DNA of 33,615 nt from Verrucomicrobiota bacterium (GTDB taxonomy: Bacteria; Auribacterota; JABMQX01; JAFGEW01): the NCBI GenBank assembly GCA_016931415.1, contig JAFGEW010000001.1, forward strand, positions 1 to 33,615, written 5' to 3'. The translations under genes and the position numbers were made by a program. How positions within the stretch are numbered: the stretch's first letter is position 1; every line of letters starts with the position of its first letter. The notes beneath the pieces were generated by a model. It was not told where the DNA came from, searched no databases, and worked only from the letters and a program-made list of their open reading frames with translations. Shown here piece by piece: positions 1-8,518 of this stretch.

Positions 1-74
1 CCGTGGACTGGCGCTTCACCACAACCGACGCTCGCATCAAGCTCAAACGGCTATACCCAACAATATTAACGTGA
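1..74 (+). mobile_element. 3' end of an IS630-family transposase gene (partial, cut by window edge)
   Basis: Reading from base 3, the last 23 codons before a TGA at 72-74 spell a peptide containing FTTTDARIKLKRLYP. From memory, this closely matches the extreme C-terminus of many IS630 (Tc1/mariner-like DDE) transposases, which end in FTTADARIKLKRLYP-type sequences. Nothing upstream is visible, so catalytic residues cannot be checked and the copy may be intact or a remnant. The stop lies only 8 bases from the end of the convergent patatin gene, so a 3' terminal inverted repeat of the element would have to overlap that gene's last codons. Too short for certainty, but the motif is distinctive. 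Confidence 0.7.
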
Positions 75-81
75 CTCGACA

Positions 82-945
82 CTAGGCCGGCTGGGCGGTC
101 CAGGCGCGGATTCTGGCCAGGTCGTTGGGCGCGAACGCCTCGTAGCCGCGCCGCATCAACTCGTCGACGCGCCGCATTGTCAGCCCCCACATCGAGTAAT
201 GGCGATCGATAGGCCGGATCAGCACCACGTCGTCGGGCCGCCGCGCGACGGCCTCCTCGACGTCGATCGCTTGTGTCGAGGTGTACGGGTAGAGCGCGCG
301 CGTGATGAGGTGCCAGCTCCAGTTCTTCTTGCGATGCGGCGGCCGCACGTCGACAGCGATGACCCTGGTTGCATTGATCGGCGCGCCGAAGGCACGGTCG
401 ATGGGCACCGGATGGATGACCCCGCCGTCGACGAGCAAGTGGTCGTCCTCGCGGCGCTTGCGCGCGGGGTAGAAGAGCGGCACGCGGCACGACACCCCCA
501 CGGCGTCGCGCAATGTAAAGCCGGTGTTGGGCAGCCCCGTGCAGAAGAAGATCTCGCGTCCGCTGAGCTTGTCGTAGGCGACGATCCCGAGCTGGCGGAT
601 GTCGTGCCGGAGCTTGTCAAAGCTGCCCTGGGCGAGCTGGTCGAGCGTGTCGGCCACGTACTTGCCCTTGCGTGCCGCATATCGGCTCAGCGCGCCGAAG
701 CGCCGCAGGCTCAGGCTGTGATGGAACAGGTTCGACCAGTTCAGACCCTTGCCGAGTTGGAGGATCTCGTGCGGATCGAGCCCGACGCCCGCGTAGAAGC
801 CCGCGATGAGGCTCCCGACGCTGCATCCGACGATGGCGTCGACGTGGATTGCCTCCTCACGCAGCCGTTGCAGGATGCCGACGTGCGAGATGCCCTTGAC
901 ACCGCCCGACCCGAGGACGAGGGCGACTTTGTGTTGTTGAACCAT
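82..945 (-). CDS. Patatin-like phospholipase family protein
   Basis: This 287-residue protein is a patatin-fold serine acyl hydrolase, probably acting on phospholipids or other acyl esters. The oxyanion-hole motif GSGGVKG is at residues 12-18, the nucleophile elbow GCSVG puts the catalytic serine at Ser42, and the dyad aspartate is in VDGG at Asp173. Its length fits stand-alone bacterial patatins of the RssA/YchK type, and there is no signal peptide or membrane segment, so it is probably cytoplasmic or peripheral. It is the last gene of a minus-strand run, 113 bases after yraN. A weak promoter-like pair lies in that gap. No good ribosome binding site precedes the ATG. Its 3' end is almost touching a convergent transposase remnant. 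The substrate cannot be predicted. Confidence 0.9.
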   Translation of the reverse strand: MVQQHKVALVLGSGGVKGISHVGILQRLREEAIHVDAIVGCSVGSLIAGFYAGVGLDPHEILQLGKGLNWSNLFHHSLSLRRFGALSRYAARKGKYVADTLDQLAQGSFDKLRHDIRQLGIVAYDKLSGREIFFCTGLPNTGFTLRDAVGVSCRVPLFYPARKRREDDHLLVDGGVIHPVPIDRAFGAPINATRVIAVDVRPPHRKKNWSWHLITRALYPYTSTQAIDVEEAVARRPDDVVLIRPIDRHYSMWGLTMRRVDELMRRGYEAFAPNDLARIRAWTAQPA

Positions 946-1008
946 GCTGTGGACCGAACGTGTGGTGTGCCGCGAGGGCGGGAAGACACCCGCGCCGATG
1001 CGAGCCGG

Positions 1009-1037
1009 AGTCTAGTCGGAGTGTCGCCTGGGAGCAA
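1009..1037 (-). promoter_or_regulatory. Weak candidate promoter for the patatin gene
   Basis: In the 113-base gap between yraN and the patatin gene the minus strand has TTGCTC, 17 bases, then TAGACT, about 60 bases before the patatin ATG. Spacing is ideal but the hexamers are only partial matches, so readthrough from the upstream operon is an equally good explanation for expression. Confidence 0.3.
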
Positions 1038-1058
1038 GAGGAATCGCCGCGAGCCGGC

Positions 1059-1418
1059 TCAGACCGCGTTCTCGACGTGTTCGAAGCTCACAGGACGCGC
1101 CCCGTCGAAGGTGACGAACACGCAGTCAATTCGCCACGGCCTGTCGAGCATTCTGTAGCGATACATGTAGTCCTGGGCGGTGCGGAGCATGTGGTGCTGC
1201 TTGGTCGCGCTGAGCATCGCCATCGGTGGCTCTTCGGGTCGCGACGAGCGCGAACGCACCTCGACGAACACGATAATCTCGCCATGCTGCATCACGATGT
1301 CGATCTCGCCGTGCGCCGAGCGCCAGTTGCGCGCGCGCAGCCGGAACCCCTTGTCGCGCAGATGGCGCAACGCGGCGCGCTCGCCCCGTGCGCCGAGGTC
1401 TTTTCTCTGAATCGTCAT
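1059..1418 (-). CDS. yraN: YraN family protein (UPF0102, endonuclease-like fold)
   Basis: The 119-residue product has the usual length of the UPF0102/YraN family. It shows the family's core: an N-terminal GARGERAALRHLRDKGF helix, then HGEIDIVMQHGEIIVFVEVRSR (about residues 36-58), whose E-x-D and E-V-(R/K) residues are the restriction-endonuclease-like catalytic motif of Holliday-junction-resolvase-like folds. The family's biological role is not settled; in many bacteria it lies near cell-envelope or rnhB/trmD genes. Here it sits 51 bases downstream of an HNH nuclease gene. A GGGA sequence about ten bases upstream of the ATG is a plausible ribosome binding site. Confidence 0.92.
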   Translation of the reverse strand: MTIQRKDLGARGERAALRHLRDKGFRLRARNWRSAHGEIDIVMQHGEIIVFVEVRSRSSRPEEPPMAMLSATKQHHMLRTAQDYMYRYRMLDRPWRIDCVFVTFDGARPVSFEHVENAV

Positions 1419-1469
1419 GTTCGTCCCAGCCGGTTGTTCGTGGATCGGGTCGAGCCGGCCCGGCCGCGT

Positions 1470-2096
1470 CTAGTCCTGGCCGAGCTCGACGTTCCAATAG
1501 GCGAGATCGATGAAGCGGCGCCACGTCGCGTGCGGCGGGCCGGCGATCGACATGGCGAGGAACGGGTGCCAGCTCGGCTTCTTGGGCTTGCGGACCAGTC
1601 GGAGACCGGCTTGGCGTGGCGTACGGTTGCCCTTCCGCGTATTGCAGCGCTTGCAGGAGCAGACGATGTTGGTCCACGTCGTGTGGCCACCCTGGTCCTT
1701 GGGGATGACGTGGTCGAGGTTGAGCTCGCGCCGGTCGAAAGCCTTGCCGCAGTACTGGCACGTGTTGCGGTCGCGCTCGAAGATGTTGGCGCGTGTGAAC
1801 TTGACGTCCTTGATCGGCAGCTTGTCGTACTCGAGCAGCAGGATGATCTTAGGCACGACGAGCCGGAAACTCACCGTGTGGAGGAACTCCGTGCCGCCCT
1901 CGCCGGTCTCGATCGAGAAGTCCTGCCAGTCGTGGAACGAGTAGGTGACAAGTTGGCCGCCATCCTCGAAGACGACCTGTGCCTGCCCCTCGTAGAGCAG
2001 GCAGACGGCGCGCCGCACAGTGCAGACGTTGACCGCCTGCCACAAGCGGTTGAGCACCAGGACGCCTTCGTTGAGCAGCGCCATATCGGGCTCCAT
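1470..2096 (-). CDS. HNH endonuclease family protein
   Basis: This 208-residue protein begins with the VLVLNRLWQAVNVCTVRRAV segment typical of a widespread HNH family of unknown biological target. The nuclease domain follows: a zinc-binding CxxC at Cys113/Cys116, the LDHVIP strand with Asp128-His129, and the second CxxC at Cys148/Cys151 followed by NTRKGNRTP. The start chosen is the ATG at 2096; the open frame continues upstream but that extension is just the antisense of the lytic transglycosylase gene and has no family similarity. An internal Met5 is an alternative start. Its ATG shares one base with the TGA of the upstream transglycosylase gene (a TGATG junction), suggesting translational coupling. 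The tail after residue 165 (KPSWHPFLAMSIAGPPHATW) is conserved in relatives. Confidence 0.9.
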   Translation of the reverse strand: MEPDMALLNEGVLVLNRLWQAVNVCTVRRAVCLLYEGQAQVVFEDGGQLVTYSFHDWQDFSIETGEGGTEFLHTVSFRLVVPKIILLLEYDKLPIKDVKFTRANIFERDRNTCQYCGKAFDRRELNLDHVIPKDQGGHTTWTNIVCSCKRCNTRKGNRTPRQAGLRLVRKPKKPSWHPFLAMSIAGPPHATWRRFIDLAYWNVELGQD

Positions 2097-2668
2097 CAAA
2101 ACGCGTCTATCTCCTCGAGGCGCCTGAGCAACCGCCTCGTGCCGAGCACGTTGTGCACGTAGCGCCGGGTCTCGTCGAACGCCTGCTCCTCGAGCATGCG
2201 CTCGGCGTCGCCGCCGACAGCCTCGAGCCAGCGGGCCACATTGCCGCGGCCCGCGTTGTACGCGGCCAGAGCGACCGTTTCGTTGCCGCCGAAGCGGTCG
2301 AGCAGCTCGCGCAGATAGCCACAACCGAGCCGTACGTTGACCCCCGGCTCGTCGAGCATCGCCTCGTTGTAGCCGGCAATCCCGAGCTTGGCGGCGACCT
2401 CACTCGCCGTCGCGGGCATGATCTGCATCAGCCCGCGCGCGCCCGCCGGCGACGCGGCCGTCGGACGGAAGCGGCTCTCACAATGGATCACCGCCGCCAC
2501 GAGCAACCGGTCGATGCCGGCTTCGCGGGCCGCCTCGGCCACCACCGCGCGATACGTTCTCGGGAACAGCCTGGCCCGCGCCATGCCGTACAACGCAAGG
2601 AACGCAACCGTTGCTGCCGCAAGCGCGAAGAACCCCGCCAACATGGCGTTGCGCGCCTTCCTTGTCAA
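2096..2668 (-). CDS. Membrane-anchored lytic transglycosylase (SLT domain)
   Basis: The 190-residue protein cleaves peptidoglycan glycan strands, judging from its Slt70/MltE-like catalytic domain. Residues 9-30 form a hydrophobic signal anchor, so the domain faces the periplasm. The catalytic glutamate is Glu64 in IHCESRFRP, followed by GLMQIMP (79-85) and AYNAGRGNV (about 136-144), the three hallmark motifs. A TTG start at 2668 is preferred because a GGGAGG ribosome binding site lies about six bases upstream; the ATG at 2644 would place the site too far away. It is the first gene of the run transglycosylase-HNH-yraN-patatin and overlaps the HNH gene by one base. A strong promoter is about 45 bases upstream. 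Confidence 0.93.
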   Translation of the reverse strand: MTRKARNAMLAGFFALAAATVAFLALYGMARARLFPRTYRAVVAEAAREAGIDRLLVAAVIHCESRFRPTAASPAGARGLMQIMPATASEVAAKLGIAGYNEAMLDEPGVNVRLGCGYLRELLDRFGGNETVALAAYNAGRGNVARWLEAVGGDAERMLEEQAFDETRRYVHNVLGTRRLLRRLEEIDAF

Positions 2669-2710
2669 CAGGCGCCTCCCTTGCGTGTGCTCAGGCTACT
2701 GCCGTTTGGT

Positions 2711-2739
2711 ACAATACGCGTTGGGATCCGTTCTGTCAA
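2711..2739 (-). promoter_or_regulatory. Strong sigma70-type promoter of the transglycosylase operon
   Basis: The minus strand reads TTGACA (2739-2734), a 17-base spacer, and TATTGT (2716-2711). The -35 is perfect and the -10 matches five of six positions. Transcription would begin near 2704, giving a leader of about 36 bases before the TTG start. Confidence 0.75.
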
Positions 2740-3324
2740 TGCGAGCTCAGCCCGGATCTTTGGGCAAAACGGGGTGAATCCGAGCTCGGGGCCAAGAACT
2801 CGGCCCGTCTGTCGGCGGTGACGCAAGCCGGGCTATTGGCCAAACGACCGTGTGAGGATGCACTTTACGGGCGAAGGGTTTCTGGGTGACACCTGCAGCA
2901 CGGGGCTTCGACGAGTCGGTCAGCTCCGGGCCTGGTCTTGGCGCGAGCTTGTCAGCGGCTTCATGCAGGCTCACGCTTGCGGGCATGGCTTCGTCATGTT
3001 CAGGATGAGGTGTTGAGAGCGCGGCGTCGAGGCCCTTGCCTTCCAGAATGCACGTGCGCTGCGTTCCGCCGCGGCTGTGGCGCCTCACGGTCTCTGGCCC
3101 TGAGATGCCCTATCGCCGCTCCCGTGCGGTGACTACAACGGACGGGCTTCGCCGCCCGTCAGATCGAGAAGGCTTCCGGAGTGCCCAGCTGAGTTGCTCG
3201 ATCGTGCCGCAAGGGGCATGCGCACGCGGGGTGGTTCCCTCTGGGGCTATTCTCACTTGCCCACCTGTGCAAGACACTTCATTGGCAATCCGTCCGCAAT
3301 CCTGCACTGGAAGGATGCTTGGCC
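2740..3324. other. Intergenic region without a convincing gene
   Basis: Divergent spacer between the transglycosylase operon and the first large secreted protein. Open frames here (for example minus 2747-3088 and plus 3036-3350) have no recognisable motif and no ribosome binding site. The only structure seen is a 7-bp hairpin with a six-base loop, GACGGGC/GCCCGTC at 3141-3160, without a T tract. No tRNA or riboswitch signature was noticed. Confidence 0.5.
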
Positions 3325-3353
3325 TTGACGATTCGTCCCGGAAATGGTAAGAT
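3325..3353 (+). promoter_or_regulatory. Sigma70-type promoter of the first large secreted protein
   Basis: TTGACG at 3325-3330, a 17-base spacer and TAAGAT at 3348-3353 form a near-consensus promoter. Transcription would begin near 3360, leaving a leader of roughly 75 bases before the ATG at 3435. Confidence 0.7.
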
Positions 3354-3434
3354 CATTAGTCAGTTAGAGGCGCGCACTGCCGTACCGAACTGCAGGCGCA
3401 TGAAGCACTTGCGGCGTCAGAGAGGATCCAGGAC

Positions 3435-6251
3435 ATGATTAGGCAATCCGTCCTTGTGTTGGTGGTGGTCTTACTTGGCCTCGGCGCCCGTCTTGGAGCT
3501 GAGGCCTTCGAGCCGTCCAAGACCCCGCCGGTCATTGTCGGCGAGGGGCGCGACGCGGGCATCTTCGTGATGTCACACAAGGCGGTGCCGGCGCGCACGA
3601 CCGAGACCGTTCTCCCGCCAGCGGCACAGGGCGACCCTGCAGCGAGCGGTCTGCACTACTATGTCGATATCCCTACGCTCGTGGTGATCTACACGGACTA
3701 CTACCACACCCCCGACTGCCAGATGCACCTAACCTCAGCCGACATCGCCGTGCTGCAAGCCGAGGTCGAGAAGACGCGCCTGTTCAACTGGCGCTCGTCG
3801 CACATGAAGTGCAACATGGCGATCGACTACCTCATCATCGGCGACGATCCTGGCGAGCGTACGCTTACGCCCGACATGATGTGGGAGTTCACGCCGGGTG
3901 AGGGCAACTACTGGATGCCGTGGTGGTCGTGCGACGGGTCGACGTCCGTGCAGCAGGACCTGTACGATGCCGGCGTTGTTGACGGCCAGTACTCGGTCGT
4001 CATGGTGCTCTACGCGTTCCAGAACTGCGACACGGCCTGGGCGGCCATTGGCGGCGGCACGTACGGTCCGGCCGAGTTCGGCGGTGGCTTTATGGACGAT
4101 GCGGCCTACATCGCCAACCCGCTTGCCTGGGGACTCGAGGCCGAGGATGTCTGCATTCACGAGTACCTGCACGCCCTCGACGCCATCTATGAGCTGAGCG
4201 GCAATCCCGTGGGATCCAATCCACACCATGCGGACCAGCCGAGCACGTTCCCGTATCCGAAGGACTGCGGCCTGGACTTCAACTACCAGATCAACAATGT
4301 GCTCGATCCGGCGAGTTGGCTCGCGCTCTTCCCGCAATGGGCCACCGATCGGTCGACGACCGACAGCGACAACGACGGGGTGCCAAATGGGGGCGACCTG
4401 CCCATCACCGAGGCGACTCTGGGGACGAACTACCTCGACCAAGACACTGACGACGATGGCTTGTCCGACCTAGCCGAGACGATGGCCACCTACTACGCCA
4501 TGTCGGACCTTTTCAATCCGGATACCGATGGCGATGGTGTGCTCGACGGCGAGGATCCATATCCGCTTTTCGCCTGCAGCGAGCACGTGATCAAAGGTGT
4601 GCCCATTACCGACGGAGTGATCGAGCCAGGCGAGTACGCTGAGATCATCCGATATAATGAAAGCGACCTCAACCATTCGGCGGTCGTCTATGGCCGCTGG
4701 ACCAACGGGGTGCTCTTTCTTGCGGCTGACATTACTGACGATATGCTCAGCACGTACTACGACGAGCCGTGGTGGTGCGATAATTTCGAGATCCAGATTG
4801 ATGCCCAGGAGGACGGTTGGTTCTTCGCCGGCACCCAGAATTATCGCTTCCTCATCGTGCCGAGGGGCCTGGATGGCGTGCCCGACGTCTACGGGCACGC
4901 CTACTACGACGATCCGGGCAACGACCCGTACCACGCGATAGACACCTCGGCTGTTTCTGCACGCTTCTCGTACACGGCCACGGGCTATGTTGTCGAAGTG
5001 GCGATCCCCGAGAGCGTCATGCCGGGCGTTGATGTGGAGAGCGACGCCACGTTACGTGCGACATTCTTCGTCGAGGATTACGATACGTGGCCGGGCTGGC
5101 CACGCTACAACATCATGACGGAGCGTGATGACGATATCCCCGGCTTTGTCCTCTTCAGTTTCAGCGAAGCGGCCCACTACTATGTGAACGCGCTGACCGG
5201 CGACGATGACAACGACGGGCAGGCCGCCGAGTGGGATGGTCTCCACGGGCCGAAGCAGACGATCCAGGCGATGGTCGACGCCGCCACGGCGCCGGCCATC
5301 ATCCACGTGGCCCCCGGCACGTACCACGAGTCGGTCGAGATGGCGAGCAACATCGCGATCCTTGGTTCGGGGGCGGACAGGACACTTATCGACTCGGACG
5401 GCCTGACCAACCGGCACCCGCAAGGCTTGGGCGAAGCCGTCTTTTGCAGCGGCGTGACCGGGGTGACTGTGGACGGGTTCACGCTCACTACGCGCGACAT
5501 CAATGACACGGCCCTCCGATCAATCAACTCGACCGTGACGGTGCGGAACTGCGTCGCTACCGGCAGCGTCAGCGGCTTTGGCGTGGGCCAGACGGGCAGT
5601 GCGACGCTAGTCAACTGCCTGCCGTACGGCAACCTCCGAGGGATCTGGCAGAGCGGGGAGGCCGGCCTAACGGTGCGCAACTGCACGCTTGTCGACAACA
5701 GCCAAGTCGGCCTGGTGCGCTGGGGCACCGGTGCAGTGACGCTCACCGATTCGATCCTGTGGGGCAATGGCGACGACCTGAGCGCTTCGAGCATCACAGT
5801 GGGTTACTGCGACATCGGCGACGGGGACTTCGCTGGCACCAACGGCAACATCTTGCAGGATCCGCTGTTCGTCGCCGGCCTGCTGCACGACTACTACCTG
5901 AGCCACATGACCTCTGGTCAACCGACAACGAGCCCGTGCGTTGATGCGGGCAGCACAACGGCTTTGGATGCCGGACTCGATGGGCTGACGACTCGCACCG
6001 ATGGTGTGGGTGACACCGGCCAGGTCGATATGGGTTATCACGCGCCCTACGTGCCCCACATCACATCGATCGAGCTCACGGGTGGCATGGTACAGATCCA
6101 GTGGAACGCTCGGCCTGGCGCGAGCTACGCAGTCGAATGGTCCGATAACTGCGTGGACTGGCATGAGGTACCCGTCGGCGAGACCGGTACGTGGACTGAC
6201 GTTGACTCGCCGCTATACACCGAGAAGCGCTACCGAGTCCGTGAGCAATAG
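3435..6251 (+). CDS. Secreted putative metalloprotease: HExxH core, TSP3 repeats, CBM9-like domain, beta-helix
   Basis: The 938-residue protein starts with a signal peptide (about 1-24). A core domain (about 72-300) contains WRSSHMKCN, DPGERTLTPDM and YSVVMVLYAF, then HEYLH with His242, Glu243 and His246, a zincin-type zinc site; a third ligand is not obvious. Thrombospondin type 3 calcium-binding repeats (DSDNDG, DTDDDG, DTDGDG) occupy about 310-378. A CBM9-like beta-sandwich follows at about 385-560, then a right-handed parallel beta-helix at about 580-840 that ends in the usual SPCVDAG, and a C-terminal WNARPGASYAVEWSD module (873-938) common in surface proteins of PVC-group bacteria. Proteolysis is inferred from the HExxH only; substrate unknown. 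An AGGA lies just upstream of the ATG. Two paralogues are at 16583-19573 and 20504-23143. It is transcribed alone. Confidence 0.85.
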   Translation: MIRQSVLVLVVVLLGLGARLGAEAFEPSKTPPVIVGEGRDAGIFVMSHKAVPARTTETVLPPAAQGDPAASGLHYYVDIPTLVVIYTDYYHTPDCQMHLTSADIAVLQAEVEKTRLFNWRSSHMKCNMAIDYLIIGDDPGERTLTPDMMWEFTPGEGNYWMPWWSCDGSTSVQQDLYDAGVVDGQYSVVMVLYAFQNCDTAWAAIGGGTYGPAEFGGGFMDDAAYIANPLAWGLEAEDVCIHEYLHALDAIYELSGNPVGSNPHHADQPSTFPYPKDCGLDFNYQINNVLDPASWLALFPQWATDRSTTDSDNDGVPNGGDLPITEATLGTNYLDQDTDDDGLSDLAETMATYYAMSDLFNPDTDGDGVLDGEDPYPLFACSEHVIKGVPITDGVIEPGEYAEIIRYNESDLNHSAVVYGRWTNGVLFLAADITDDMLSTYYDEPWWCDNFEIQIDAQEDGWFFAGTQNYRFLIVPRGLDGVPDVYGHAYYDDPGNDPYHAIDTSAVSARFSYTATGYVVEVAIPESVMPGVDVESDATLRATFFVEDYDTWPGWPRYNIMTERDDDIPGFVLFSFSEAAHYYVNALTGDDDNDGQAAEWDGLHGPKQTIQAMVDAATAPAIIHVAPGTYHESVEMASNIAILGSGADRTLIDSDGLTNRHPQGLGEAVFCSGVTGVTVDGFTLTTRDINDTALRSINSTVTVRNCVATGSVSGFGVGQTGSATLVNCLPYGNLRGIWQSGEAGLTVRNCTLVDNSQVGLVRWGTGAVTLTDSILWGNGDDLSASSITVGYCDIGDGDFAGTNGNILQDPLFVAGLLHDYYLSHMTSGQPTTSPCVDAGSTTALDAGLDGLTTRTDGVGDTGQVDMGYHAPYVPHITSIELTGGMVQIQWNARPGASYAVEWSDNCVDWHEVPVGETGTWTDVDSPLYTEKRYRVREQ

Positions 6252-6334
6252 TCGTACAGCGTGTCGAATAGAGAGCCGGCAACTCAATTGCTGGAGCGTC
6301 TGCGGCGGGCGGCCCCAGTCCGGTGGAACCGTGT

Positions 6335-8518
6335 TCAGGAGACCACGGCTGTGCCGTCGAGGTATAGCGTCTGAGACGAGCCGTCGTCGAACACGATGCG
6401 TACCTCACGCGGCGAGCACGCCAGGTCAGTAAGCGTCCATCCGGCCTCTTCCTTCTCTACGGCGATCGAGTCGATGCCGAACGCCAGCCCGCGCGGACGA
6501 TCGACGTAGACGTCGCCGTAATGGTCGCGGATGCGACTGCGTGCCTCGGCGGCGGCGCCGTTGCCCCAGTCGTAGATCGTGAAGTCGCCGATTTCCTCGT
6601 CGAGGCGGGCCGTCGTGCCGCCGTGCGCGTAGTTCTCCATCATGAAGCCGTAGTCTTGGAGTCCGAAAAACGCATGAGTCTGCTCATAGAGCGCCTTGGT
6701 CCGAGGATTCTCGGGGCAGTACATCATTACGAAAGAGGCCTTGAGCGCCGCGATGCCGCGCTCGAAGAAATGTGGATCGCCCGTCTCGGCGTAGTAGTCC
6801 ATAAGCAACTCGGCGAACAGACTCTGGCGTGCGTCATTCCATTCGGCGTCGGCGTTCATGACGCCGAATCCGCCGAGCGCGCGGATGTGGACAAACGGCG
6901 GCTGCCAGACCTGTTGCATCATTGACAGCTCGTCGAGTGTGCGCACGCCCCAGGCAAGGTAGCGCGCGTCGCCGGTTGCTCGATGGCAGGCGAGCAGCGC
7001 CTCGGCCGTCCAGAACATCGATAGGGTGTTCTGCTTGTACATCGCGTTGCGCTCGATGCGCCGGCCGAGGTGTGTGTCGGCGCCGAACCTCGAGCACGAC
7101 CAGTACGTCTCGAAATCCTCCCAGCGGCCTGCGGGCACCGGCTCGTCGAGCAGCGCGTCCATCGTCTTGAGGGCGGCCTGTCGATACGCCGTGCTACCCG
7201 TGACCTCGGCGAGTTTGAGCAGAAACGAGACGTGCATCGCGTCCTCGGGCGAGCCGTGGAGGAGGCCGGCCGGCTCGAGCGTTTCCGGATGGAGCCATGC
7301 GGGAAACCGGCCGCCCTCGTCCTGAAGCGTCAGGAGTTTGCCGGCGTAGGTCCGGGCATGCTCGACAAGCCGGGCGTCCGGCTCGAGTTCGTCGTGCCAG
7401 CGCAGCATGAGCAGGCACGTCCAACTCGCGTCGAGTAGGTGGTACCAGCGGTCGTCGATGCCGCGCTCCCGAGGGCAGCGGTTCGAGTTGGTCCAATACC
7501 CTGTTGCCCAGCCCTTCGAGCGCCGGGAGGCCTTGCCGTCGATCTCGACCTCGTGCACGGCTGTGCGGTAGACGGACGGGAACAGGCCGTCGCGCATCGG
7601 GGCCGAAAGGGCCAGCTCCTTGGTGAGTCGCGCCTTGTCCTTCAGCTCGTCGTTCTGCGTGCGTATCGCGTAACGCATGAGACCCGACGCGCTGCGCAGC
7701 GACGAGAACCACGCCTGGTTCCAGATGGAGAGGAACTCGCGCTGTGCCGGTTCGCCGGGGTAGTTGGGCGACTCGGTGACGTTGACGATGAACGCGGGCG
7801 CGCCGACGCGCGTGCCGCCGAGATCGAACTCGTGCCACACAGCGTCACGCCACGTCGAGAATGCCCACGTGTACGTGTGTTCGACGAAGCGGTCCAGTGG
7901 CGTGGTGCCCGGCTCGCCCGCAGCCACAAGGGGCCGCGCGTATCGCTCCCAGAGGAAGCGGCTCACGCGCCGCCACGGGTCGGGCGGTTGCGCGTTGTCG
8001 CGGTACGCCGTGATCCAGAATCCGAGTCGCACCTGACCCGGCTCGAGCACCATGCCACGAGCCTTGCGGTAGAGGACGTGGCCCTTGATCTCCGCGCGCG
8101 ACAGCCCCAGCCACATTGTGCGCTTTGGCGCATCGAGGTCCATGAACCACGGAGCGTTCTCGTTTGGGCCGCACAACTCGAGGTCCGGGATGACCGCGAC
8201 GATGTCGCCGCCTGTGGCCGCAAGCAGTGCCGGTGAGCGAAACACGTGCTGCGCGATGCAGTCCCCGTCGTCGGGCGCGAGATGCGGCGCCCACCAGAAG
8301 TCGGGCTCGCACGTGAGCCTGAACGCGATGCTCAACTCGTCCTGGGCGACGGCTTCGTCGAGTCTCCATGTCAGCCACACGCGGCGCCAGTCGTTGATTT
8401 CATCTCCGATCTCGACGGTGGGCGTGAGTCTGCCGAGACGCGGCAGGACGAGTCGTGCGCGTTCTGTACCGTCGTGATGGAGAATCAGGCCACGGCCGGC
8501 TTGCGTCAGCTCAGTCAT
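6335..8518 (-). CDS. Predicted six-hairpin (alpha/alpha)6 glycosidase-like protein
   Basis: The 727-residue protein has no signal peptide and is probably cytoplasmic. Residues 1 to about 210 look like a beta-sandwich. Residues 220-640 show the repeated helical pattern of (alpha/alpha)6 barrels, with segments such as [53 protein letters not shown] and [21 protein letters not shown] that resemble the helix pairs of GH88/GH105/GH127-like enzymes. A short beta domain ends the chain. I cannot assign a CAZy family or a catalytic pair. Its ATG overlaps the glnS stop by eight bases, so it is translationally coupled to a tRNA synthetase, an unusual partner. A role in intracellular breakdown of an oligosaccharide or uronide is inference. 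A DUF without activity is possible. Confidence 0.7.
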   Translation of the reverse strand: MTELTQAGRGLILHHDGTERARLVLPRLGRLTPTVEIGDEINDWRRVWLTWRLDEAVAQDELSIAFRLTCEPDFWWAPHLAPDDGDCIAQHVFRSPALLAATGGDIVAVIPDLELCGPNENAPWFMDLDAPKRTMWLGLSRAEIKGHVLYRKARGMVLEPGQVRLGFWITAYRDNAQPPDPWRRVSRFLWERYARPLVAAGEPGTTPLDRFVEHTYTWAFSTWRDAVWHEFDLGGTRVGAPAFIVNVTESPNYPGEPAQREFLSIWNQAWFSSLRSASGLMRYAIRTQNDELKDKARLTKELALSAPMRDGLFPSVYRTAVHEVEIDGKASRRSKGWATGYWTNSNRCPRERGIDDRWYHLLDASWTCLLMLRWHDELEPDARLVEHARTYAGKLLTLQDEGGRFPAWLHPETLEPAGLLHGSPEDAMHVSFLLKLAEVTGSTAYRQAALKTMDALLDEPVPAGRWEDFETYWSCSRFGADTHLGRRIERNAMYKQNTLSMFWTAEALLACHRATGDARYLAWGVRTLDELSMMQQVWQPPFVHIRALGGFGVMNADAEWNDARQSLFAELLMDYYAETGDPHFFERGIAALKASFVMMYCPENPRTKALYEQTHAFFGLQDYGFMMENYAHGGTTARLDEEIGDFTIYDWGNGAAAEARSRIRDHYGDVYVDRPRGLAFGIDSIAVEKEEAGWTLTDLACSPREVRIVFDDGSSQTLYLDGTAVVS

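Noticed and set aside
199-2162. Long plus-strand frames over the patatin to HNH genes
   Set aside because: Antisense to well-supported genes, translated sequence resembles reverse-strand artefacts rich in Arg, Glu and Ala.
3141-3160. GACGGGC/GCCCGTC hairpin as a REP
   Set aside because: It lacks a GTAG in the proper orientation and has no second copy in the window.
6283-6301. Terminator between the convergent genes at 6251 and 6335
   Set aside because: CCGGCAA/TTGCTGG forms only a 7-bp stem with a G-T pair and there is no T tract on either strand.
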